A DNA stretch of 64,000 nt from Hyphomicrobium_A sp963759735 (GTDB taxonomy: Bacteria > Pseudomonadota > Alphaproteobacteria > Rhizobiales > Hyphomicrobiaceae), in assembly GCA_963759735.1 (NCBI GenBank), contig CAVXAF010000007.1, positions 310,001-374,000 on the forward strand, read 5' to 3'. The position numbers and the translations under genes were made by a program. The notes beneath the pieces are model-generated. The model made no database searches. It was not told the DNA's origin and was given only the letters and a program-made list of their open reading frames with translations. This document shows, piece after piece, positions 28,580-38,199 of this stretch; the first letter of the stretch is position 1; every line of letters begins with the position of its first letter.

Positions 28580-29059
28580 TCAGATCTTGCCGCTGGCGAT
28601 GCGACGCTTGTCGAACATGCGCGAGAAAATCCCCGAGGCTACGTAGAGCATCAGCAGCGTGAGGAGCAGCACGACAAGGCTGATGATCGCCAGCAGCCCC
28701 GCATTGGCGGCGGCCCACGACTTGCCGTCAGCGATCAACTGCGGCATCTCGGCGGTGGAAACGTACAGCGGCAGGACGACCGCGACCTGGATCAGTGTGA
28801 CGGCCATCGTCGCGGCCGTGGCCCACAGTGCAAACCGCACTTGCTCGCCCCGGCGCATTGGGCGCTCGTAGTCGATCACGAACTTGCGCGCGCCGACGAT
28901 GGCGGCCGCCATGAGCAGGCCGATGCTGAGGCCGGTGTTGGAGTCGATATTGAAGGCGATGAGCAGGCCCGTGACGAGGGCCGACAGCAGCAGATATGCG
29001 ATGCTGAACTGCAACAGGGCCGGCCACAGGTTGACGGACTCGATCCTCGCGCTGGCCAT
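28580..29059 (-). CDS. Small four-helix membrane protein, ABZJ_00895-like
   Basis: About 159 residues from the ATG at 29059, which has GAGGAG just upstream. Four membrane helices are clear: LLQFSIAYLLLSALVTGLLI, a middle one with GLLMAAAIVGARKF, a third with ATAATMAVTLIQVAVV and a fourth LLAIISLVVLLLTLLMLYVA. The pattern GLLMAAAxxGxxKFxxDxxRP is like the ABZJ_00895 family, which has no known function; that match is from memory of the motif. Located between purM and purN. Confidence 0.65.
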   Translation of the reverse strand: MASARIESVNLWPALLQFSIAYLLLSALVTGLLIAFNIDSNTGLSIGLLMAAAIVGARKFVIDYERPMRRGEQVRFALWATAATMAVTLIQVAVVLPLYVSTAEMPQLIADGKSWAAANAGLLAIISLVVLLLTLLMLYVASGIFSRMFDKRRIASGKI

Positions 29060-29328
29060 TCCAACTCCTCGCCTGCGGCTCGCGTTCGTCGAGCCCTGAT
29101 TGGTGTGCCATAGCACGCGTCCGCGATCGCTGCCCGTGCCTTTGTCAGGGGAATATGAGGTCTTCCGCCACCAAAGCGAAAGCGCGGCGTGTTGATCGGC
29201 ACTCGGCTGTCTGCGTGTGACGGATCAGTGAATGTCGGCCAGTGTCGCTGCAATGCCACGTGAACCAAGCCGTCGCGCGCGGCCGATCGCGCTGACTAGC
29301 GCGTCCATGCTCAGAGTCAGCAGGCGGA

Positions 29329-30453
29329 TCACGCGTAGCGCAGGTTGCCGGTGTACTGCACGGCCCAGGTATCGCCGCGCCCCTTGGCGTTCGACCGTTC
29401 AACGCCCGGCGGCACGATCTCGCCGATGAGAAACGGCGCCTCGCCCCACTCCTGCAGCAGGCGCACGAGCGCGTCAGCCTCCGCCTTGGCAACGACAAGC
29501 ACCATGCCGATGCCGCAGTTGAACGTCTTCAGCATCTCGGCGTCCGGCAGGCGTCCGGTCTGCGCCAGCCAGCCGAATACCGGCAGCGCAGCGAACGACG
29601 ACAGGTCAATTTGGGCGGCCACGCTGTCTGGAAGAACGCGCGGCAGGTTTTCCGAAAGTCCCCCGCCGGTGATGTGGGCCAGGGCCTTGATGGCCCCTTC
29701 GGTGCCGCCGACGGCTTCTATCGCCGTAAGCACCGGCTTCACGTAGATGCGCGTCGGCGCCAGCAGCGCTTGCGCCAGGCTGCGGTCGGGTTCGAACGGC
29801 GCCGGCCCTTCCCAGGAGAGCCCGCTCTCCTGCACCAGACGGCGGACAAGCGAGTAGCCATTGGAGTGCACGCCCGAGGCGGCCAGGCCGATCAGCTTGT
29901 CGCCGATCACGATGTCGCCGCGCGGCAGGATCTGGCCGCGCTCGACCGCCCCCACGGCAAAGCCGGCAAGGTCGTAGTCTCCGGGCTGATACATCCCTGG
30001 CATCTCGGCGGTCTCCCCGCCGATCAGCGCGCAGCCGGCCTGCCGGCAGCCGTCGGCGATGCCCCCGACCACCGCCTTGGCGGTCTCCACGTCAAGCTTT
30101 CCGCAAGCGAAATAATCGAGGAAAAACAGAGGTTCGGCCCCCTGCACAACCAGATCGTTGACGCACATGGCGACGAGATCGATGCCGATCGTCTCGTGCT
30201 GGCCGGTATCGATGGCGATCTTCAGCTTGGTGCCCACCCCATCCGTAGCCGAGACCAGCACCGGATCCCGGAAACCGGCCCCCTTGAGGTCGAACAGGCC
30301 GCCAAAGCCGCCCAGATCGGCGTCGGCCCCCGGACGGCGAGTGGCCCGCGCCAGCGGCTTGATCAGGTCCACCAGCCGGTTGCCAGCGTCTATGTCGACG
30401 CCGGCGTCGCGATAGGTGATGGCCGAGTTGCGTCCGCGAACTGGTTCTGTCAT
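29329..30453 (-). CDS. purM: Phosphoribosylformylglycinamidine cyclo-ligase
   Basis: AIR synthase, 374 residues, which closes the imidazole ring in purine synthesis using ATP. It begins TYRDAGVDIDAGNRLVDLIK and contains LVSATDGVGTKLKIA, IGIDLVAMCVNDLVVQGAEPLFFLDYFA, GCALIGGETAEMPGMY, GLAASGVHSNGYSLVR and AHITGGGLSENLPR, all hallmarks of the family. Intact frame. It is divergent from the DUF2066 gene and upstream of purN with two membrane genes inserted. Confidence 0.97.
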   Translation of the reverse strand: MTEPVRGRNSAITYRDAGVDIDAGNRLVDLIKPLARATRRPGADADLGGFGGLFDLKGAGFRDPVLVSATDGVGTKLKIAIDTGQHETIGIDLVAMCVNDLVVQGAEPLFFLDYFACGKLDVETAKAVVGGIADGCRQAGCALIGGETAEMPGMYQPGDYDLAGFAVGAVERGQILPRGDIVIGDKLIGLAASGVHSNGYSLVRRLVQESGLSWEGPAPFEPDRSLAQALLAPTRIYVKPVLTAIEAVGGTEGAIKALAHITGGGLSENLPRVLPDSVAAQIDLSSFAALPVFGWLAQTGRLPDAEMLKTFNCGIGMVLVVAKAEADALVRLLQEWGEAPFLIGEIVPPGVERSNAKGRGDTWAVQYTGNLRYA

Positions 30454-30584
30454 GTGACTTTGGAACCCAACTTTCGCCCCCTTTGCCTGCGGGAGATGCG
30501 GCGTCCTAGCAGCTACTACCGGTGCTGGGCAACTCGCGGCGATTCTAGGCGCGAAGCAACGGCGGAGCGGGATGGAGAGGGTGC

Positions 30585-31733
30585 GTGCGGGTGGTACGAG
30601 CTAAGTTCCTGTGCGCAATCGTGATCGGCGCGTTCGTCGGCACGACTGCCATCGCGGCTGCCGTGTCCGGTGCCGCCCTGGCCGCGCCGGGCGACGAGGT
30701 GTTCACGGTCGGCAATTACCCGGTCGAGGCGCAGGCCGCCAACGCTGTCGCCGCCAAGCAGAAAGCCCTTTCAGACGGACAGCAGGCCGCTTTCCGCTCG
30801 CTGCTGAAGCGCCTCGTGCCGGTCACCGACTACGACCGCCTCAAGCGCCTGTCTGGTCTCAAGGCTTCCGGCTTCGTCGAGGGCGTCGCCGTGCGCTCGG
30901 AACGCAACTCCACGACCCGCTATATCGCAAGCCTCGATTTCTCGTTCCGGCCCGACTCGGTGCGCGCCGTCCTGCAGCAGGAGGGCATCCCCTTTGTCGA
31001 GGAGCAATCGCGCGAGATCGTCGTCGTGCCGGTGGTGCGCAGCGCAGACGGCTCGGTCGATGCCGGGAACGCCTCGCGCGCCTGGACCCAGGCCTGGAAG
31101 GGGCTCGACCTGGAGCATTCACTCACCCCCTTTGAACTGCAGACCGTCAAAGGGCAAATCAACGCCGCCACTCTGAAGGCCGCGGCCGATGGCACCGGCG
31201 GGGCTGAGCGCGCGCTCGCTGGCGAGTATGGCTCGCCCTATGTCATCCTCGCCATCGCCGATCCTGATGCGGCCACCAAGAGGCTCACCGTCACCTTATC
31301 CGGCATCGACGACGTTGGCGGCTTCACGCTGAAGCGCTCATATAGGGTGTACGACGGCGACACGGCCTACGCGATGGAACTCGCCGCCGTCGTCGGCCTC
31401 GGCGTTCTGGAAGGACGCTGGAAGGTCAAGAAGGTCCCCCCGCTCGCGGCGTCGACATATGCGCCGGCCTATGCCGCGCCGGCTTCGGCTTCCGGCACCC
31501 AGATCGCCATGCGCGCCCAATACCAAAGTCTCGTCGAGTGGAGCCAGATGCGGCGCCAGCTGCTTGACCTGCCCGGCGTCGAGGACGTGCGCATCGAGAC
31601 TGAATCTGCCCGTGGCGCCGATCTCACGCTGCGCTTCCCGGGGGGCGCCAACGAACTCGCCTCCGCTCTTTACGGACGCGGCCTCGCCCTGGAGAATGGC
31701 ACCGACCGGCTTATTCTTCGCTCAACCAACTAG
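30585..31733 (+). CDS. DUF2066 domain exported protein
   Basis: A 382-residue protein with a signal peptide or N-terminal anchor (VIGAFVGTTAIAAAVSGAALAA). The body matches DUF2066: YPVEAQAANAVAAKQKALSDGQQAAFRSLLKRL, an alternating beta pattern, and a C-terminal RxxLxxLPGVEDVRIE ending in LILRSTN. Role unknown; the gene is regularly found between purM and the CDP-alcohol phosphatidyltransferase gene in this order, which is what is seen here. Confidence 0.85.
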   Translation: MRVVRAKFLCAIVIGAFVGTTAIAAAVSGAALAAPGDEVFTVGNYPVEAQAANAVAAKQKALSDGQQAAFRSLLKRLVPVTDYDRLKRLSGLKASGFVEGVAVRSERNSTTRYIASLDFSFRPDSVRAVLQQEGIPFVEEQSREIVVVPVVRSADGSVDAGNASRAWTQAWKGLDLEHSLTPFELQTVKGQINAATLKAAADGTGGAERALAGEYGSPYVILAIADPDAATKRLTVTLSGIDDVGGFTLKRSYRVYDGDTAYAMELAAVVGLGVLEGRWKVKKVPPLAASTYAPAYAAPASASGTQIAMRAQYQSLVEWSQMRRQLLDLPGVEDVRIETESARGADLTLRFPGGANELASALYGRGLALENGTDRLILRSTN

Positions 31734-31812
31734 GTCCAAGAAGGCGCAGCAACTCGCGGCGCAGATAACGAGCGCGGCGCAACTGACGCTCGCCAATAGG
31801 GATGGACGGCAC

Positions 31813-32379
31813 GTGGACCGGGAGCTGAACCTTCCCAATCTGATCACGCTGATGCGAGTGATCCTCGTACCTGTGGTGTTTTGGCTGCTTATCACCGAGC
31901 AGACGCAGATCGCCTTCATCCTGTTCATCGTCGCCGGTATATCGGATGCGGTCGACGGCTATCTCGCCAAGACCTTCGGCTGGCAGACCGAGCTTGGCGC
32001 CTATCTCGATCCGCTGGCCGACAAGCTGCTGATCGTCAGCATCTTTCTTGCCCTTGGCGTCGATGGACGGCTCCCGTTGTGGCTCGTCGTCGCCGTCGTC
32101 TCGCGCGATATTCTCATCGTCATCGCCGTCATGCTGTCGTGGGTGCTGGGGAACCCGGTGCGCATCCGGCCGCTCATCGTCTCCAAGGCCAATACGGTGG
32201 CGCAGATCGTCCTAGCCGGCACAGTGCTCGCCGATGAAGGCTTCGGCCTCGGCCTCGCTTGGCCGCGGTTCATCCTAATCTGGCTCACCGGCGCGCTCAC
32301 AGCCGCTTCCCTGGCTGCCTATCTGAACAGTTGGCTGCTACATATGTCCGGCTATAACTCGCCGGAAGCGCGCGGCTAG
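31813..32379 (+). CDS. CDP-alcohol phosphatidyltransferase
   Basis: A membrane enzyme of the CDP-OH family that makes phospholipid head groups; the short form with LNLPNLITLMRVILVPV at the start is like phosphatidylglycerophosphate synthase or cardiolipin synthase of the CLS-C type. The active site is DAVDGYLAKTFGWQTELGAY followed by LDPLADK, with the usual Asp residues and Lys in place of the common Arg. About five helices. No ATG fits; the GTG at 31813 gives 188 residues. Exact product unproven. Confidence 0.85.
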   Translation: MDRELNLPNLITLMRVILVPVVFWLLITEQTQIAFILFIVAGISDAVDGYLAKTFGWQTELGAYLDPLADKLLIVSIFLALGVDGRLPLWLVVAVVSRDILIVIAVMLSWVLGNPVRIRPLIVSKANTVAQIVLAGTVLADEGFGLGLAWPRFILIWLTGALTAASLAAYLNSWLLHMSGYNSPEARG

Positions 32380-32417
32380 CCTGTCGCGGCGCCCGGATTG
32401 GCCAAGAGGCCGGGGGC

Positions 32418-33551
32418 TTGAAGCCGATGCGCGTTGAACGTCAGGTGCTGTTCTGGCTATCCGCCGCGTTGGTTCTGGTGCTGCTCGTAGCGCTGCTGCG
32501 CGGCATCATCCTGCCATTCGTCGCCGGCATTGTGATCGCCTACTTTCTCAATCCTGCCGCCGATCGGCTGGCACAGTGGGGGATGCCGCGCGGGCTTGCT
32601 TCCACGTTGATCGTGGTCGCATTCGTCTGCCTCATCGCCGCGGCGTTGATCTTCCTCGTGCCGCTGCTGGTCACGCAGGCTCAGCAATTCGCCGTGGCCT
32701 TGCCCGACGAGCTGACGCGGCTGCGTGGTCTCGTGGACACTTGGGCGCGCGAGCAGTTCGGCACGCACTACACCGATTTCGAAGCCGGCATCGACCGCTC
32801 ATCGCAGGCGCTGGCGGAGAACATGACCAGCATGGCCGGCTTCATCGCCGGATCGCTGTGGAGCCAGGGCCGCGCACTGTTCGACTTCTTCGCCCTGCTG
32901 CTCGTCACCCCGCTGGTGGTGTTCTACGTGCTCATCGATTGGCACCCCATGCTGGCCAAAATCGATTCCTGGCTGCCCCGCGCGCATGCACCAACCATTC
33001 GCCGCCTCGCCGGCGAGGTGAACGATGCCGTCTCAGCCTTCATTCGCGGCCAGGGCACGGTTTGCCTGATCCTCGCCATCTACTACGCCGCGGCGCTGGC
33101 CGGCATGGGACTGCGCTACGGGCTGCTGGTCGGGCTTGTCACCGGCCTGATGAGTTTCGTGCCGTTCGTCGGCTGGGCGCTCGGCCTCATCACCGCCACT
33201 ACCATAGCCGTCGTCCAGTTCTGGCCCGACGCGGTGCCGATCTTCACCGTCGTCGCCATCTTCGGTATCGCCCAGGTGCTCGATGCAGGCTTTCTCAGCC
33301 CCAACATCGTCGGCTCCAAGATCGGCCTGCACCCGGTGTGGCTGATCTTCTCGCTGTTCGTGTTCAGCTATCTGTTCGGCTTCGTCGGCGTGCTCGTGGC
33401 CGTGCCCATCGCCGCGGCGATCGGCGTCCTCGTTCGCTTTGCGTTGAGGATCTATCTGGCGAGTCCGGTATACAGCGGCATAGTGCCCGCAGCCGAACTG
33501 GAGGCCCCTTCGCCCACAGCACGGATCACCACGAAGCCAGTTTTGCCGTAA
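32418..33551 (+). CDS. AI-2E family transporter
   Basis: A 377-residue polytopic protein of the AI-2E (PerM/YdiK/TqsA) family. Eight hydrophobic segments are visible, including VLVLLVALLRGIILPFVAGI, then the conserved FLNP, LLLVTPLVVFYVLIDW, the MSFVPFVGWALGLITAT region and QVLDAGFLSPNIVGSKIGLHPVW. The family exports small molecules or ions; substrate unknown. It follows the phosphatidyltransferase gene with about 40 bases and is followed by hdaA. Confidence 0.9.
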   Translation: MKPMRVERQVLFWLSAALVLVLLVALLRGIILPFVAGIVIAYFLNPAADRLAQWGMPRGLASTLIVVAFVCLIAAALIFLVPLLVTQAQQFAVALPDELTRLRGLVDTWAREQFGTHYTDFEAGIDRSSQALAENMTSMAGFIAGSLWSQGRALFDFFALLLVTPLVVFYVLIDWHPMLAKIDSWLPRAHAPTIRRLAGEVNDAVSAFIRGQGTVCLILAIYYAAALAGMGLRYGLLVGLVTGLMSFVPFVGWALGLITATTIAVVQFWPDAVPIFTVVAIFGIAQVLDAGFLSPNIVGSKIGLHPVWLIFSLFVFSYLFGFVGVLVAVPIAAAIGVLVRFALRIYLASPVYSGIVPAAELEAPSPTARITTKPVLP

Positions 33552-33573
33552 TCATCCGCAATCACACCCCGGC

Positions 33574-34260
33574 ATGACCGCCACTCCCCGCCAACTCGTT
33601 TTCGATCTCGCCCACCGGCAAGCGCTGGGGGCTGAGGATTTTCTTGTCAGTCGTTCCAACGACGCCGCCGTCGAGATGATCGACCGGTGGCCCGACTGGC
33701 CGCACCCGGCCTCGCTCGTCGCCGGCCCGCAGGGCGCGGGCAAGAGCCACCTCGCCAATGTCTGGCGACTACGCTCAGGCGCCGCTCTCGTCTCCGCCGC
33801 CGCGCTCGATGACGCCGCCGTCGCCGTGCTGGCCGAGGGGAGCAGCCTCGTCGTCGAGGACCTCGATCGCGGCATAGCCGACGAAAAGGCGCTGTTCCAC
33901 TTGCTCAACAGGGCGCGCGAGAGCAAACTTTCGTTGCTTTTGACGTCGCGCCTGCCGCCGGGAGAGCAGGACTTCCGCATTCCCGATTTGCGCTCACGGC
34001 TACGGGCCCTGCCGATGGCCGAGCTTGAGGCGCCCGACGAGGTCCTCCTCAAGGCGGTGCTTGTGAAATTGTTTGCCGATCGCCAGCTGACAGTAGAGCC
34101 GCCCGTGATCGATTACCTCGTCCTGCGCATGGAGCGATCGATGGCGGCGGCAAGCGCAATTGTCGCGGCGATCGACCGGTTGGCGCTGGCCACACACCGC
34201 AAAGTGACCCGTCCGTTGGCGGCTGAGGTGCTCGCCGGCCTTGGCGAAACCCGTGAGTAA
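33574..34260 (+). CDS. hdaA: DnaA-related replication regulator HdaA
   Basis: A 228-residue AAA+ protein similar to the ATPase part of DnaA but without its DNA-binding domain. The start PRQLVFDLAHRQALGAEDFLVS and the Walker A GPQGAGKSHLANVW are typical, with the Walker B region SLVVEDLDR. In Caulobacter, HdaA with the beta clamp prompts DnaA to hydrolyse ATP after initiation; the same role is inferred. Context fits: the conserved order AI-2E permease, hdaA, ppk, ppx. Confidence 0.9.
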   Translation: MTATPRQLVFDLAHRQALGAEDFLVSRSNDAAVEMIDRWPDWPHPASLVAGPQGAGKSHLANVWRLRSGAALVSAAALDDAAVAVLAEGSSLVVEDLDRGIADEKALFHLLNRARESKLSLLLTSRLPPGEQDFRIPDLRSRLRALPMAELEAPDEVLLKAVLVKLFADRQLTVEPPVIDYLVLRMERSMAAASAIVAAIDRLALATHRKVTRPLAAEVLAGLGETRE

Positions 34261-34347
34261 GAACATTGCAACGCCGGCCGTGGCCAGCATGTCATATTTG
34301 TGACTTAGGTTGCCTGCGCTCAGACGGGCCGCGGCGAGGATATTCAG

Positions 34348-36540
34348 ATGGCGAGTGCGAGGAACAAGGTGCGCGATAAAGCTGTCGTACGGAAGGAAGT
34401 GATCGAGCCGCCGCCTGAGGGACCGGGCCGGTTCTACAATCGCGAGCTGTCGTGGCTCCAGTTCAACCGCCGCGTCCTCGAAGAGGCGCAGAACGACCGC
34501 CATCCGCTGCTCGAGCGGTTGCGCTTCCTGTCCATCTCAGCATCGAACCTCGATGAATTCTATATGGTGCGCGTCGCCGGCATCTACGGCCAGATCGCCG
34601 CCAATGTGCAGACCCTGTCGCAGGATGGGCTGACGCCGAGCCAGCAGCTGCGCACCATCAACCGCTTCGCAGCTGGTCTCGTCGCCGACAAGCAGGCGTG
34701 CTGGCTGACGCTCAAGGCCGAGATGGCCAAGGCCGGAATTAGCATCCTCGAGCCTGCAGACTTGCGGCCGGCCGAGAAGAGCTGGCTACAGCGGCTGTTC
34801 CTCACCCACATCTTCCCCATCCTGACGCCCATCGCCGTCGATCCGGCGCATCCCTTCCCGTTCATTCTCAACAAGGGGCTCACCCTCGCCGTGGAGATGC
34901 ATCGCGCGAGCGACGCACGCGCGATGAACGGCCTCATCCCCATCCCCGGACAGCTCGAGCGCTTCATCCGTCTTGCCGGCGCCGACGCCGAGCACAAGGA
35001 CCTGCGCTTCATCCGGCTCGAGACGTTGATCGGACTTTTCCTGTCCGAGCTGTTCCCAGGTTTTGAGATCAGAAGCCAGGGCGCCTTCCGCGTGCTGCGC
35101 GACAGTGACATCGAGATCGAGGAAGAGGCCGAAGATCTCGTGCGCTCGTTCGAATCGGCACTGAAGCGCCGCCGCCGCGGCCACGTGATCCGCCTCGAGC
35201 TCGACGCGTCGATGCCCAACCGGCTGAAGAAGTTCGTCATCGAGGAGCTGGAGGTCGGCGAAGATTCCGTCTTCATCAAGGACGGCCTGCTCGCTCTCGC
35301 GGACACTGCGCAGCTGATCGTCGGCGACCGCCCCGACCTGCTGTTCAAGCCTTTCAACAGCCGGTTCCCCGAGCGCATCCGCGAGTTCAACGGCGATTGC
35401 TTCGCCGCCGTGCGCAAGAAGGACATGATCGTCCACCATCCGTACGAAACCTTCGACGTCGTCGTGCAGTACCTGCGCCAGGCAGTCGCCGACCCCAACG
35501 TCATGGCCATCAAGTGGACGCTGTATCGTACCTCGCGCGACAGCCCCATCGTGCAGGCGCTGAAGGAGGCGGTGGAAGCCGGAAAGTCGGTCACCGCCGT
35601 CGTTGAACTGAAGGCTCGCTTCGATGAGGCGGCGAACATCCGCTGGGCGCGGGATCTGGAAAACGCCGGCGTGCACGTCGTCTACGGCTTCATCGAATTG
35701 AAGACGCACGCCAAGCTCGGCATCATCGTGCGCCGCGAGGGCACCGACCTCGTCAGCTACTGCCACATCGGTACCGGCAACTACCACCCTCAAACGGCGC
35801 GCGTGTACACCGACCTGTCGCTGTTCACCACCGATCCGGCCATCGCCCGCGACGTGACGCGCATCTTGAACTTCGTCACCGGCTACGGAGAGCCGGCCGA
35901 GCTCGAAGCGATGGCGGCCAGCCCGCATGGTGTGCGTCAGCGAATCATCGCACATATCCGCGAAGAGATGGAGCACGCCAAAGCGGGGCGGCCGGCAGCC
36001 ATTTGGATGAAGATGAATGCGCTCGTTGACGGCCAGATCATTTCCACGCTTTACGAGGCGAGTCAGGCGGGCGTCGAAATCGACCTCGTGGTGCGTGGTG
36101 TCTGCTGCCTCAGACCCGGAATCCCTGGTCTTTCCGACAACATTCGCGTCAAGAGCATCATCGGCCGCTTCCTCGAGCACTCGCGCATTTACTGTTTCGG
36201 GCGCGGCCAGGGGTTGCCTTCCCCAAAGGCTGCCGTCTACATCAGCTCGGCCGATATGATGCCGCGCAATCTCGATCGGCGGGTCGAGGCCATGGTGCCG
36301 ATCATGAACCCGACGGTGCACGAACAGGTGCTCGATCAGATCATGGTCGCCAACCTCAAAGATAACCAGCAGAGCTGGAGCATTAAATCGGATGGATCCT
36401 CAGAGCGCATTCATCCGGCCAAGGGAGAAGAAGCCTTCAACGCCCATCAATACTTCCTCACCAACCCGAGTCTCTCGGGGCGAGGACAGGCGCTCAAGGA
36501 GAATTTCCCACCCCGCTTCAGCCTGCTCGCAAAAGACTGA
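34348..36540 (+). CDS. ppk: Polyphosphate kinase 1
   Basis: A 730-residue PPK1 that polymerises the gamma phosphate of ATP into polyphosphate. N-terminal FYNRELSWLQFNRRVLEEA, the tunnel region with PLLERLRFLSISASNLDEF, the phospho-histidine near residue 473 (CHIGTGNYHPQTARVYTD), and the second essential His near residue 611 (GRFLEHSRIYCF) are all present. The full family length is intact. It lies 27 bases before ppx, so synthesis and breakdown of polyphosphate are probably co-transcribed. Confidence 0.97.
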   Translation: MASARNKVRDKAVVRKEVIEPPPEGPGRFYNRELSWLQFNRRVLEEAQNDRHPLLERLRFLSISASNLDEFYMVRVAGIYGQIAANVQTLSQDGLTPSQQLRTINRFAAGLVADKQACWLTLKAEMAKAGISILEPADLRPAEKSWLQRLFLTHIFPILTPIAVDPAHPFPFILNKGLTLAVEMHRASDARAMNGLIPIPGQLERFIRLAGADAEHKDLRFIRLETLIGLFLSELFPGFEIRSQGAFRVLRDSDIEIEEEAEDLVRSFESALKRRRRGHVIRLELDASMPNRLKKFVIEELEVGEDSVFIKDGLLALADTAQLIVGDRPDLLFKPFNSRFPERIREFNGDCFAAVRKKDMIVHHPYETFDVVVQYLRQAVADPNVMAIKWTLYRTSRDSPIVQALKEAVEAGKSVTAVVELKARFDEAANIRWARDLENAGVHVVYGFIELKTHAKLGIIVRREGTDLVSYCHIGTGNYHPQTARVYTDLSLFTTDPAIARDVTRILNFVTGYGEPAELEAMAASPHGVRQRIIAHIREEMEHAKAGRPAAIWMKMNALVDGQIISTLYEASQAGVEIDLVVRGVCCLRPGIPGLSDNIRVKSIIGRFLEHSRIYCFGRGQGLPSPKAAVYISSADMMPRNLDRRVEAMVPIMNPTVHEQVLDQIMVANLKDNQQSWSIKSDGSSERIHPAKGEEAFNAHQYFLTNPSLSGRGQALKENFPPRFSLLAKD

Positions 36541-36567
36541 CGCCACGCGACCGATCAGGGGCTGCAT

Positions 36568-38106
36568 TTGACGAGCTTGGAGCGATTGTTCGGCGAGCAG
36601 TGCCGGGCTCACGAACTTGAGCCCATCGGCGTCGTCGATATCGGCTCCAATTCGGTGCGTCTCGTCGTCTATGAAGGCGCCGTGCGAGCGCCGACACCGG
36701 TGTTCAACGAGAAAGTTCTCTGCGGCCTTGGCCGCACCGTCGCCTCAACCGGTCATCTCGGCAGCGAGGCGGTCGAGCGAGCGTTGGCCGCGCTGGTGCG
36801 CTTCCGATCCATCGCCCGTATCCTCGAAGTAAAGAACGTGCGCGCCTTCGCTACCGCCGCCGTGCGCGAGGCCGTCGACGGCGCAGAATTCATTGCACGC
36901 GCCGAGAAAGCGCTAGGACTGCGCATCGAAGTGCTGTCCGGCGAGAAGGAAGCCAAGCTCGTCGCGCAAGGCATCATGATGGGCTTCGTCGATGCCGATG
37001 GCGTCGCCGGCGATCTCGGCGGCGGCAGCCTCGAGTTGATCGACATCGCCTCCGATCGCCTGAAGCAGGCGACGACGCTTCCGGTCGGCGGCCTGCGGCT
37101 CATCGATGCCACGGGCAATAAGATCGAAAAGGCGCAGCCGCTGATCGACGAGGCTATCGCGCAAGTCCCCTGGCTTGCCCAAGGCGCCGGCCGGCCGTTC
37201 TTTGCCGTTGGCGGAAGCTGGCGCGCCATCGCCCGCCTGCACATGGAGCAGACCAGCTACCCGCTGCACGTCACGCACGGCTATGCCATCCCGACGGAGG
37301 AGGCGATCGTCTTCTGCGAATTTCTCCGCAAGACGAAGAAGCTCTCGGGCCTCTCCGGCTTCGAGGAGTTGGCCAAGGCGCGGCGCGAGGTGCTCCCGTA
37401 TGGCGCGCTGGTGCTCGAGCGGTTGCTTAAGGCGCTCAATCCAAGCCAAGTGATCTTCTCGGTGTTCGGCATTCGCGAGGGGCTTATTTATTCGCTGTTG
37501 CCGGCGCACGAGCGCCGCAAGGACCCGCTCCTGTCGTTCTGCGCCGAGTACGCCAGCCTGCGCTCGCGTTCGATCGAGCATGCCTGGGAGCTGTGCAAGT
37601 GGACCGATCCGCTGTTCGAGCCGCCCGGCCCCAAGGAGACGCCGGAGGAGCGCCGCCTGCGCTATGCGGCTTGTCTTATCTCCGATATCGGCTGGCGCGA
37701 GCATCCCGACTACCGTGGCGAGCAGAGCCTCAACCTACTGGCGCACGCCGGGCTGTCCGGCATCGACCACCCCGGGCGCGTGTTCATGGCCCTGGCCATC
37801 TTCTACCGCCACACCGGGGCCAGCCAGGAACACGCTGCCGAGCTCTCCGAGCGGCTGAAAAGCCTCGTGACCAAGCGAGCGCAGAAGCGCGCACGCATCA
37901 TCGCTGCCGCCATCCGCACCGCCCATATGCTCTCGGTCGGCGTGCCGGGGGTCATTGACGAGGCCCCGCTATCGTACGATGGCGATAGGCTTGTCCTAAC
38001 CATTCCCAAGACCTACGCCGGCCTTGACGGCGAGCGCCTGCGCCGCCGCTTCGATACGCTGGCCCAGCTGGTCGAGAAGCTGCCAGAAATCCGGATCGGC
38101 CGGTGA
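36568..38106 (+). CDS. ppx: Exopolyphosphatase, Ppx/GppA family
   Basis: A 512-residue enzyme of the sugar-kinase/Hsp70-like fold that removes end phosphates from polyphosphate or from pppGpp. It has GVVDIGSNSVRLVVYEG, the acidic GDLGGGSLELIDIA, VRAFATAAVREAVDGAEF and a long C-terminal HD-like helical region. It starts with TTG, with CAGGGG about 6 bases upstream; no closer ATG precedes the conserved GVVDIGSNS. Both Ppx and GppA activities are possible; the pairing with ppk favours polyphosphate. Confidence 0.92.
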   Translation: MTSLERLFGEQCRAHELEPIGVVDIGSNSVRLVVYEGAVRAPTPVFNEKVLCGLGRTVASTGHLGSEAVERALAALVRFRSIARILEVKNVRAFATAAVREAVDGAEFIARAEKALGLRIEVLSGEKEAKLVAQGIMMGFVDADGVAGDLGGGSLELIDIASDRLKQATTLPVGGLRLIDATGNKIEKAQPLIDEAIAQVPWLAQGAGRPFFAVGGSWRAIARLHMEQTSYPLHVTHGYAIPTEEAIVFCEFLRKTKKLSGLSGFEELAKARREVLPYGALVLERLLKALNPSQVIFSVFGIREGLIYSLLPAHERRKDPLLSFCAEYASLRSRSIEHAWELCKWTDPLFEPPGPKETPEERRLRYAACLISDIGWREHPDYRGEQSLNLLAHAGLSGIDHPGRVFMALAIFYRHTGASQEHAAELSERLKSLVTKRAQKRARIIAAAIRTAHMLSVGVPGVIDEAPLSYDGDRLVLTIPKTYAGLDGERLRRRFDTLAQLVEKLPEIRIGR

Positions 38107-38199
38107 GCAACCATTGCGCGCGGCCTGCCGCCGCCATATTTCCTGCTAGACTAAGGCAGCTGGCCGGGGGGCCGGCACTGGGGACAGGACGCTTGCGCA

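Noticed and set aside
34786..36321. Long minus-strand open frame opposite ppk (511 codons).
   Set aside because: Antisense to an intact, conserved gene, with low-complexity His/Asp/Val sequence typical of such shadows.
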